A stretch of 5,146 bases of DNA from Spirochaetes bacterium ADurb.Bin110. GTDB lineage: Bacteria; Spirochaetota; Spirochaetia; Treponematales; Rectinemataceae. Below are positions 1-5,146 of the stretch, piece by piece. The notes under the pieces were generated by a model. The model saw nothing but the letters and a program-made list of their open reading frames with translations. It ran no database searches and had not been told where the DNA came from. The DNA is taken from assembly GCA_002070755.1 (NCBI GenBank), contig MWDY01000237.1, positions 1 through 5,146 of the forward strand, given 5' to 3'. Every line of letters starts with the position of its first letter. The stretch's first letter is position 1. The translations under genes and the position numbers were made by a program.

Positions 1-1
1 T

Positions 2-91
2 ATCATGATTGTGGCTATTGTCGCAGTCTTTTTGCCTGCCCGAAAGGCGGCTGAAGTAGTGCCCGTCGAGGCACTGAGGATTACTGCGTAA
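2..91 (+). CDS. FtsX/MacB-type ABC transporter permease, C-terminal end only (partial)
   Basis: Only the last 29 codons are in the window, ending at the TAA at 89-91. The peptide has a hydrophobic run (IMIVAIVAVFL), then PARKAAEVVPVEALR and a short tail. The 'P-A-R-(K/R)-A-(A/S)-x(3)-P-x-E-A-L-R' ending is the hallmark of the last transmembrane helix and cytoplasmic tail of FtsX/MacB/LolC-type permeases, which work with a separate ATPase to move lipoproteins, peptides or other substrates through mechanical coupling rather than a classical channel. The rest of the protein and any ATPase gene lie to the left, so the subfamily (LolCE-like, MacB-like or other) cannot be told. Its stop codon overlaps an ATG of the next reading frame (TAATG), and the likely next start is only 41 bases on, so cotranscription with the LolA-like gene is likely. 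Confidence 0.85.
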   Translation: MMIVAIVAVFLPARKAAEVVPVEALRITA

Positions 92-120
92 TGCTTGCAA
101 TATTGCAATTGCGCAAAAAC

Positions 121-126
121 GAGGAG
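121..126 (+). promoter_or_regulatory. Ribosome binding site that sets the start of the LolA-like gene
   Basis: GAGGAG lies 6 bases before the ATG at 133. It favours 133 over the in-frame ATG at 91, which overlaps the permease stop and has only a GAGGA at 76-80 with a 10-base spacer. Starting at 91 would add 14 residues before an already long signal-peptide N-region, which makes that start less likely. Confidence 0.6.
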
Positions 127-132
127 CGATTG

Positions 133-1053
133 ATGTTGCGATTCCACGAGAAAAAGACGAAGTACTTCCCATCAAAAAGTATCAGGGATATAAGCCTTGT
201 GATCTTGGGGCTTGTTCTTGTTGTGTGTGCGCAAGCTCAGGGTGGGCCACCTCCAAGCGGACCGAAAGGTGGTGGTGGAGGCCCTATGGCTGGTATTGGG
301 CTTCCGCTTGGGTTTCTAGAAGAAGATAAGGACTATAAATTTCCTGATGATATAACAAAATATACGGCGAAGGACTTTCTTATGCTCGTTCGTCGGACCG
401 ATATCCGTTCGAGCTTTTACAATAGCGACATGAGCGCTACCATTACGACCGTAAACGTTAGTCCGACTCGCGGTACCTTCGTAAACAAGGAACAAATCTT
501 TAGGCGAGATAAAGATGACGCATTCTTGATGCTCACCCTCGAGCCCGAATCCCGTAAGGGGCAAGGTATGCTTCGAGTTGACAACAATATGTGGCGCTAC
601 GATCCCACAAGCCGAAAATTCGCTCACACAACCCTTAAAGACACCTATGAGAATACGACGGTAACAAATAACGATTTCCGTCGCTGGCAGCGCTCGATTG
701 ATTATTCTGTGGAGAAGCTCTCTACGGGTACTCTTGGAAACTACAAGGTAATAATAGGAGAACTCAAGGCCAACAATGATGAAGTCCCCTTCCCTTATAT
801 AAAGATGTATATAGAAATCGATCGCAAAATCGTGCTCAAGGTGGAGGAATATAGCTTATCCATGAAGCTACTGCGTACAGCCTACTACACTCAGTATGTG
901 CAGATAGGAGATTCCTTTGTGCCTACGGTGCAGATTTTTCAGGATGGACTTGTGCCAGAAAAGCGCTCTCAGGTTACCTATACCAATATTTCCACTAAAC
1001 CGCTCCCCGACTATTACTTTACCAAAGAATACCTCGAGCGGGTGAGCCAGTAG
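133..1053 (+). CDS. LolA-like 'outer membrane lipoprotein-sorting' family protein, secreted
   Basis: A 306-residue protein. The family (LolA-like fold, often annotated 'outer membrane lipoprotein-sorting protein', PF17131 type) is thought to carry lipids or lipoproteins across the periplasm, though most members are untested. Seen here: a basic N-region (residues 1-18), a hydrophobic core (about 20-32, ISLVILGLVLVVC) and an AQA-Q site, so signal peptidase I cleavage is likely after residue 35. C32 sits in LVVC, a poor lipobox because Val precedes Cys, so a lipoprotein is less likely but not excluded. Residues 37-56 are Gly/Pro-rich and look like a flexible linker. The family core follows: LEPESRKGQGMLR (136-148), then NNMWRYDPTSRK (151-162) and NNDFRRW (179-185), matching the usual pattern of a KG-x-G-x-L strand, a W-x-Y-x-P strand and a downstream S/N-D-F motif. 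It sits between an FtsX-type permease and an outer-membrane barrel, which fits a periplasmic carrier or chaperone. The cargo is unknown. Confidence 0.8.
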   Translation: MLRFHEKKTKYFPSKSIRDISLVILGLVLVVCAQAQGGPPPSGPKGGGGGPMAGIGLPLGFLEEDKDYKFPDDITKYTAKDFLMLVRRTDIRSSFYNSDMSATITTVNVSPTRGTFVNKEQIFRRDKDDAFLMLTLEPESRKGQGMLRVDNNMWRYDPTSRKFAHTTLKDTYENTTVTNNDFRRWQRSIDYSVEKLSTGTLGNYKVIIGELKANNDEVPFPYIKMYIEIDRKIVLKVEEYSLSMKLLRTAYYTQYVQIGDSFVPTVQIFQDGLVPEKRSQVTYTNISTKPLPDYYFTKEYLERVSQ

Positions 1054-1063
1054 GAGCAAAGGA

Positions 1064-2686
1064 ATGAAAACAAGAATAATTAAGAGCTTGTTATTCCTTA
1101 TAATGACGACTCTCTTTCTTTTTAGCAAATCAAGTATCTGGGCTCAATCCTCAAGCTCTTCATCCAGCTTTAAGCCGCCCGAGGTAATAGATGAAAATGA
1201 GTTATTTGGCGGCCCCAAGGATATTGTAACAGTTATCGATCCTAGTGTTGCTTCGGCAGGAACCGTGCAGCTTGTAGAAGACACCAAGACATACCCGGTT
1301 TTCCTTATCAGTGGATCAGCTGGAGCTGGTCTATATGGCAACTATACTCCGCTAGGAGGTAGTTCCTCCGATAAGCAAACACTCTATGGAGCGGTGGATA
1401 TTTCCGATCTCGAATTAGATTATCTTCCAGCCGAGAATCTGCATTTTTCCTTATCCAGCAATCTTCTAGCCGTGCCCGATCAGATTCTCGCTGCGTCTGC
1501 CAGCGCTTATGCGGATTTGCGACAGAGCGATCTGGTGCGGCTCTATGTTTCGGGTTCCTTTAACTACGATCCATCGTCTTATTTATCGACAAACCAAGAA
1601 TATATCTCTCCTACCTTTAGCCTGGATGAACTCTTTGTGGATACACATATAGAAGAGACAGTCTTCTTTCGATTGGGCAAGCAGCGCATAAGTTGGGGAG
1701 TAGGGAATTGGTTCAAACCTTCAGATGTTCTGAGTCTATCGGCTATTGATCCAGACGATCCGTCTGCGGCGCGGGAGGGGCCTTTTGCGTTTAAGGTCGA
1801 TGTACCGATGAAGCTAAATCACCTTATGGTATATATGGTACCACCAATTTCAGAGGATGCAGCTTCGTCTTCCATTGCGAGCAAGTACGACCTAGTTGTA
1901 AACGGATGGGAACTCAGCCTTGGTGCCTATGCTCGAGCTGATATGTTGGCAAGACCTAGAGCAATCTTCAGTTTTACCGGGGCTATTGGTTCATTCGATG
2001 TATATGGAGAGAATGTGCTCTTGTATGGTTCCGATCGAATCTATGCTAAAGAGTCTTCTACACCTGGGACTTACGAAGCTTATCGTGTGGAAAATGAGCC
2101 TTTCTTTCAATCTACATTGGGTGTCAAATACTCGAAGAGCTATTCAGGCGGCTTATCGTATTCGATGCATGTTCAAGGTTACTATAATGGGATGGGTTAT
2201 GCAGATTCAAGCATAATGCAGAGTGCAGCCGCCAAGGCAGCAATAAAAAATGCGATAGAAGACGACTATCCTACTGCTTATAGTTATAGCGATAGTTCAA
2301 CAGACGCGGGCATGTGGTATCTAGCTGGATCCGCATCGGTATCGGGGCGCTTTGGAGAAGGCAACAACCTCACCCGTGTAACAGGCTCCGTCTATGCTCT
2401 TGCCAATTTTTCAGATGGTTCGCTGCGATTTAATCCGCAACTTAAGGTACAAGTAGGAGATGAAGGCGGGAAAGTGAACTTTACGGTTTCTGATTTGACC
2501 TCTATTGGCGATGTTGGTTCCGAGTATGCGAAAAATGGCAATATAACAACACCAGCACTCACCGTAAGCCTTCTAAACAGCGAAGTATCGCTCCAGGCTT
2601 CGGTGCCCATAAACCTCAATGCGGATTATTCGGTCAAGAAGGTCCAGACTAAGTTCAGTATTTTCTGGAATGCGATAGAATTTTGA
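1064..2686 (+). CDS. Predicted outer-membrane beta-barrel protein (DUF1302/porin-like), function unknown
   Basis: A 540-residue protein whose ATG follows AGGAG (1052-1056) by 7 bases; that site overlaps the TAG of the previous gene, so the two are surely in one transcript. A signal peptide is clear (MKTR start, hydrophobic core about 8-20, likely cleavage after A27), followed by seven serines (29-35). The mature part is rich in alternating polar/hydrophobic segments, Ser, Gly, Tyr and Asn, as in outer-membrane barrels, and ends in Phe (SIFWNAIEF), the usual C-terminal signal for barrel assembly. The most distinctive stretch is RLGKQRISWG (203-212) followed by WFKPSDVLS (216-224) and DPDDPSAAREGP (229-240). 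From memory this recalls the R-x-G-(R/K)-Q-x(3)-W-G-x(6)-P-x-D-x-L region of DUF1302-like and related porin families; I could not search to confirm. I infer that it is the outer-membrane partner of the LolA-like protein and permease. It could instead be a general porin or surface antigen. Confidence 0.75.
   Translation: MKTRIIKSLLFLIMTTLFLFSKSSIWAQSSSSSSSFKPPEVIDENELFGGPKDIVTVIDPSVASAGTVQLVEDTKTYPVFLISGSAGAGLYGNYTPLGGSSSDKQTLYGAVDISDLELDYLPAENLHFSLSSNLLAVPDQILAASASAYADLRQSDLVRLYVSGSFNYDPSSYLSTNQEYISPTFSLDELFVDTHIEETVFFRLGKQRISWGVGNWFKPSDVLSLSAIDPDDPSAAREGPFAFKVDVPMKLNHLMVYMVPPISEDAASSSIASKYDLVVNGWELSLGAYARADMLARPRAIFSFTGAIGSFDVYGENVLLYGSDRIYAKESSTPGTYEAYRVENEPFFQSTLGVKYSKSYSGGLSYSMHVQGYYNGMGYADSSIMQSAAAKAAIKNAIEDDYPTAYSYSDSSTDAGMWYLAGSASVSGRFGEGNNLTRVTGSVYALANFSDGSLRFNPQLKVQVGDEGGKVNFTVSDLTSIGDVGSEYAKNGNITTPALTVSLLNSEVSLQASVPINLNADYSVKKVQTKFSIFWNAIEF
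2654..2681 (+). promoter_or_regulatory. Possible sigma-70-type promoter for the two-component genes
   Basis: TAGAAT at 2676-2681 matches the -10 consensus at five of six bases. TTCAGT at 2654-2659, 16 bases upstream, matches the -35 consensus at only three of six. It lies at the very end of the barrel gene and would start transcripts near 2688, giving a leader of roughly 70 bases before the regulator. The -35 is weak and the genes may simply be read through from the upstream operon, so this is tentative. Confidence 0.25.
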
Positions 2687-2707
2687 TGCCAAGAAATGGA
2701 GAATCAA

Positions 2708-2760
2708 TGCAAGTGGCTTGACACTTTCGCCAGGCGCGCTTGCATAGGAGGGAGCATGCA
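2708..2760 (+). promoter_or_regulatory. Leader with overlapping small dyads around the response-regulator start
   Basis: The 69-base gap before the regulator holds several short inverted repeats. TGCAAG (2708-2713) pairs with CTTGCA (2739-2744). CAAG/CTTG (2710-2713 with 2717-2720) and CGCC/GGCG (2728-2731 with 2733-2736) form tiny hairpins inside it. TGCAT (2741-2745) pairs with ATGCA (2756-2760), placing the Shine-Dalgarno AGGAGG in a 10-base loop and the start codon in the 3' arm. The first and last pairings share 2741-2744, so they exclude each other. The stems are only 4-6 bp, and TGCA is self-complementary, so chance is a real explanation. A DNA operator or a weak translational control are the alternatives. 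Confidence 0.25.
2746..2751 (+). promoter_or_regulatory. Ribosome binding site that sets the response-regulator start
   Basis: AGGAGG sits 4 bases before the ATG at 2756, a slightly short spacer but a full consensus. The reading frame is open back to an ATG at 2696, yet that start has no comparable site and would add 20 residues (MENQCKWLDTF...) before the first receiver strand, which no OmpR-family member needs. Starting at 2756 gives MHGRILIVED, the standard receiver N-terminus. Confidence 0.75.
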
Positions 2761-3460
2761 TGGAAGAATCCTAATCGTCGAAGACACCAAAGAGCTCGCC
2801 GAGCTCTACAAGCTCTATCTTCAGAATGAAGGCTTTGAATGCAAGCTCGCATTCGACGCTGAGAGCGCTCTCCCTATTGCGCAAAAAGAGGAATGGGACC
2901 TTGTGGTACTGGACCTAAACCTTCCAGGAATGGATGGCTTTCAGTTCCTTGAACAACTCAGAAAGACAAAATCCATGCCCGTAATGATTCTAACCGCGAG
3001 AGAGGCTGATGAAGATGTGATTTTTGGGCTTGGCGTAGGAGCCGATGACTTTGTTACAAAACCATGTCCTCCAAAGGTCCTTGCCGCTCGCATCCGAGCT
3101 CATATGAGGCGTACAGCCACCCTTCAGATGCGACAAAATGGAAGCATCGTAAGATTTGGACCTTATGAACTAGATCTCGAAGGAATGTATCTAACTAAAA
3201 ATGCCGAGCCAATCGGCCTTTCCGCGCGCGAATTCAACATCTTAAAACAACTTGTAAGCAATCCAGGCAGGCCATTTACTCCGGAAGACCTCTATACTCG
3301 CGTATGGGGTCAGGAATATGGCGACATAAGCGCTATTGGAGTCTATATCCAAAGGTTGCGCAAGAAGCTTGAGGACGATCCAGCAAATCCTTATTATATC
3401 CAGACCCAATATGGAATGGGCTACCGGTTCAATCCTGAAGCCTTTGTGGAGAAAGCATGA
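2756..3460 (+). CDS. OmpR/PhoB-family response regulator (receiver plus winged-helix DNA-binding domain)
   Basis: A 234-residue cytoplasmic transcription regulator, normal length for the family. The receiver domain (about 1-118) has every catalytic residue: acidic pair E9-D10, phospho-acceptor D53 in VVLDLNLPGMDG, T80 in MILTAR and K102 in VTKP. The aromatic switch position is F99, an accepted variant of Tyr. After a short linker, the C-terminal winged helix (about 132-226) shows LSAREFNIL, then the recognition-helix region around 190-205 (IGVYIQRLRKKLEDDP) and the wing ending YGMGYRF (219-225); most relatives have R-G-x-G-Y there, so Y219 is a small departure. The stop overlaps the kinase start by 4 bases (ATGA), so translation is coupled and the kinase is its likely phosphodonor. 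Target genes are not shown; itself, the kinase and the upstream envelope operon are the natural candidates. A perfect 8-bp dyad lies inside the coding region at 2791-2807. Confidence 0.95.
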   Translation: MHGRILIVEDTKELAELYKLYLQNEGFECKLAFDAESALPIAQKEEWDLVVLDLNLPGMDGFQFLEQLRKTKSMPVMILTAREADEDVIFGLGVGADDFVTKPCPPKVLAARIRAHMRRTATLQMRQNGSIVRFGPYELDLEGMYLTKNAEPIGLSAREFNILKQLVSNPGRPFTPEDLYTRVWGQEYGDISAIGVYIQRLRKKLEDDPANPYYIQTQYGMGYRFNPEAFVEKA

Positions 3461-4899
3461 TGAAGCTTAAGCTCCGAACACAATTTGCGATTCTCACTAT
3501 AGCTGTGACACTTTTTCCTCTCGTATTTGGATTGCTTTTTTTTACAGGCCAACAAGCCAAGCGCGATCCTCGAGTAACGACACGACTCTTTATCGATGAG
3601 GTGGCAAAAGAGTGGATCTTGGACAACAATATCTCACTCGAGGATATTCGGAGCGCTGGCGAGCGGGTTGGATTGCCTATTATGGATGCCGCCCTGGTAG
3701 ACCCCGATGGTACAGTTAGGGTCTCTTCTTTTAGGGACTTGCCAGCAGGAATCAAACTAGACGTTATCGATCTTGCGCGGCCACCTCTTCTTCCTTATGG
3801 CAAGCCTAAGCCGGAACTGCGTTTTTTGCCTATAGATGCGAGCCTTGAAAAAAGCCCTCTTCTGATTTTCGACATTCAGCCTTTCTTATCTCGAGAGGAT
3901 ATTAGGAACCGAAATTTTATGCTGGTGACAAGCCTTACGCTTGGAGCCTTCATTGTTGCGGGATTTATGTCTTTCTTGATACTTAGATCGACAGAAAAGG
4001 CAATCAACAATCTAATAGAAGACACGGCTATAGTCGCAAGAGGCAAGCTCGATCACGAGGTAAAGGGAAGCGGTGCGCTAGAACTCCGCTCCCTTGCGGA
4101 TAGCATCAACCACATGCGAATCACACTGCGGGACATGATTTCCAGACGAATGAACATGCTCATTGGAGTAAGTCATGATTTAAAGACACCTATTGCCCTT
4201 ATCCAAGGATACACTGACGCACTAAGCGATAATATGGCCTCCGATGAAGCAACAAGGATCCATTACCTCGAAATCATTAGAGAAAAGAGTGTGCAGCTCG
4301 AAGATCTCGTCTCGGAGTTGATCGAATTTATGAAGATCGACGATCTAAATATGCCCCAAGAGGCTGTGGATTTATGGCCGCTTCTAATGTCTTTAGGCAA
4401 GCGTTTTGAGGAAGATGCTCGTCTTCTGGGGCTTGAACTCCTATATGGCTTTGGGCACTTTGATTCCGTTCTATCGAAAGAAGAACCAAAAGACCTTCCA
4501 AGAGTCAGAATGAACCGTGCGCTATTCGAGCGAGCCGTCGAAAACCTAATATCCAATGCATTCCGTTATACGGGAGCCGGTGGCCATGTAGAACTTGCTT
4601 TGGATATAAAGAATGGCCAACCAGTATTGATCGTGGCCGATAATGGGCCTGGCATTTCCGAAGAAGACCTACCATACATCTTCGACGCATTCTATAGAGG
4701 AACGCATTCTAGGAAAGAAGCGGGCCATGGTTTTGGTCTTACGATTGTAAAATCCGTTGTCGACCTTCATGGTTGGAGCATTGAGGCTCGCAACAGAAAA
4801 ACCATGACTCAGAGCCAAGCTGAAAACAACATGCAAGAAGGAAGCAAAGACCAAGGCCTTGTGATCGCGATTACCATGAAGCCAGCGATACATGATTAG
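3457..4899 (+). CDS. Membrane sensor histidine kinase (HAMP-HisKA-HATPase), partner of the upstream regulator
   Basis: A 480-residue inner-membrane kinase that senses an unknown signal and phosphorylates the preceding regulator. It starts at the ATG overlapping the regulator stop, 5 bases after GGAG (3448-3451); a second ATG directly follows at 3460. Transmembrane helices are at about 9-31 and 152-176, enclosing a roughly 120-residue extracytoplasmic domain I do not recognise. A HAMP-like segment (about 177-228) follows, with VARGKLDHEV and E209 conserved, though the usual proline at its start is Lys by my alignment. The dimerisation domain has the phospho-acceptor H240 in VSHDLKTPI. The ATPase domain has the N box (E362, N363, N367 in VENLISNAFRYT), G1 box DNGPGI (395-400), F box YIFDAFYRG (407-415) and G2 box GHGFGL (423-428), so it should be active. 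Residues about 446-466 form a polar, Gln/Asn/Lys-rich loop where most kinases have a short G-x-G-T turn. The gene ends 34 bases from a converging gene. Confidence 0.93.
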   Translation: MMKLKLRTQFAILTIAVTLFPLVFGLLFFTGQQAKRDPRVTTRLFIDEVAKEWILDNNISLEDIRSAGERVGLPIMDAALVDPDGTVRVSSFRDLPAGIKLDVIDLARPPLLPYGKPKPELRFLPIDASLEKSPLLIFDIQPFLSREDIRNRNFMLVTSLTLGAFIVAGFMSFLILRSTEKAINNLIEDTAIVARGKLDHEVKGSGALELRSLADSINHMRITLRDMISRRMNMLIGVSHDLKTPIALIQGYTDALSDNMASDEATRIHYLEIIREKSVQLEDLVSELIEFMKIDDLNMPQEAVDLWPLLMSLGKRFEEDARLLGLELLYGFGHFDSVLSKEEPKDLPRVRMNRALFERAVENLISNAFRYTGAGGHVELALDIKNGQPVLIVADNGPGISEEDLPYIFDAFYRGTHSRKEAGHGFGLTIVKSVVDLHGWSIEARNRKTMTQSQAENNMQEGSKDQGLVIAITMKPAIHD

Positions 4900-4933
4900 A
4901 GTCTAAAAACGTTGTTATTTTTGCTTAAGAATA

Positions 4934-5146
4934 TCAAGGCTTTGGAACACTGGCCATGCGCTCTGCGGTAGACCAAAGGCCGAGGGCGGGATTTGGAACA
5001 AAAAAGTATTCCTCGCCATCTAGAGTGTCGTGGAAGCCCGCGCCCGCGAGCCTGCCCTGGGGCAAGTATCGCGATTTGGCTTTTTCAAGGTCGATGTAAT
5101 GATAGCCGACAGACTCTATTTCTTCTTTAGTCATGCCTGGCCCAGG
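4934..5146 (-). CDS. Unrecognised protein, C-terminal 70 residues (partial, runs off the right edge)
   Basis: An open frame on the - strand enters at the right edge and ends at the TGA at 4936-4934. The visible peptide starts PGPGMTKEEIESVGYHYIDL and continues through RYLPQGRLAGAGFHDTL, DGEEYFFVPNPALGLWS and a Lys/Pro end. The frame stays open to the edge, and the only nearby Met (5134-5132) has no ribosome binding site in front of it, so this is more likely the tail of a longer protein than a 66-residue gene. The composition is that of a soluble, folded protein: aromatic-rich with no membrane segment or low complexity. The 'PNPALGLW' stretch looks like a conserved motif, but I cannot name the family. 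It converges on the kinase gene, so it belongs to a different transcription unit. Confidence 0.6.
   Translation of the reverse strand, partial: PGPGMTKEEIESVGYHYIDLEKAKSRYLPQGRLAGAGFHDTLDGEEYFFVPNPALGLWSTAERMASVPKP

Noticed and set aside
91..132. Upstream in-frame ATG at 91 as the start of the LolA-like gene
   Set aside because: It gives a 14-residue extension before an already long signal-peptide N-region, and its GAGGA is 10 bases away. The ATG at 133 has GAGGAG at a 6-base spacing. The TAATG overlap at 89-93 could still allow some coupled initiation.
316..627. Open frame of 103 codons on the - strand, opposite the LolA-like gene
   Set aside because: It is fully antisense to a gene with recognisable family motifs, and its translation has no family resemblance.
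1920..2216. Open frame of 98 codons on the + strand inside the barrel gene
   Set aside because: It is a shifted frame within a gene with a signal peptide and barrel features; its translation is Met/Trp/Cys-rich without domain character and it has no ribosome binding site of note.
2718..2746. TTGACA at 2718-2723 as the -35 of a promoter
   Set aside because: At 16-18 base spacing the possible -10 hexamers (TTGCAT, TGCATA, GCATAG) are poor, and transcription would begin at or past the ribosome binding site.
2696..2755. Upstream in-frame ATG at 2696 as the start of the response regulator
   Set aside because: The extra 20 residues match nothing in receiver domains, and the consensus AGGAGG lies just before 2756.
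4852..4861. Ten-base palindrome CAAGGCCTTG
   Set aside because: It is inside the kinase coding region, is short enough to occur by chance, and has no second copy that I noticed.
4900..4933. Terminator between the kinase and the converging gene
   Set aside because: There are A and T tracts (AAAAA at 4905-4909, TTTTT at 4918-4922), but no GC-rich stem. A weak bidirectional AT hairpin is possible, but I cannot support a terminator call.

Overview
The window reads as an ordinary stretch of a diderm (two-membrane) bacterial chromosome with moderate GC and free use of ATA, AGA and AGG codons. The protein types and their combination (FtsX-type permease, LolA-like periplasmic protein, predicted outer-membrane barrel, OmpR-type two-component pair) recall free-living or gut spirochaetes such as Treponema or its relatives. 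That placement is an inference from remembered family resemblance, not a demonstrated assignment.

Layout. (1) Positions 2-91 are the last 29 codons of an FtsX/MacB-type ABC transporter permease cut by the left edge. (2) Positions 133-1053 encode a secreted protein of the 'outer membrane lipoprotein-sorting' LolA-like family. (3) Positions 1064-2686 encode a 540-residue predicted outer-membrane beta-barrel. These three genes lie on the + strand with almost no gaps and look like one operon. (4) After a 69-base gap, which holds several small dyads, positions 2756-3460 encode an OmpR/PhoB-type response regulator. (5) Positions 3457-4899 encode its partner membrane histidine kinase, overlapping the regulator by 4 bases. 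(6) Converging on the kinase from the right, on the - strand, is the C-terminal end of a gene I do not recognise (4934-5146), cut by the right edge.

How the genes may work together. An inner-membrane FtsX-type permease, a periplasmic LolA-like carrier and an outer-membrane barrel in one transcript have the parts of a trans-envelope route for a lipid, lipoprotein or other hydrophobic cargo. This recalls clusters in which an MMPL/RND-type permease sits beside a LolA-like protein and a DUF1302-like outer-membrane protein, with an ABC permease here in the inner-membrane position. The two-component pair directly downstream could sense envelope state and control the cassette, but the sequence shows only proximity. 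Nothing here proves a new system; the cassette is the best candidate for follow-up. No RNA genes, mobile elements, CRISPR arrays or long repeats were seen.
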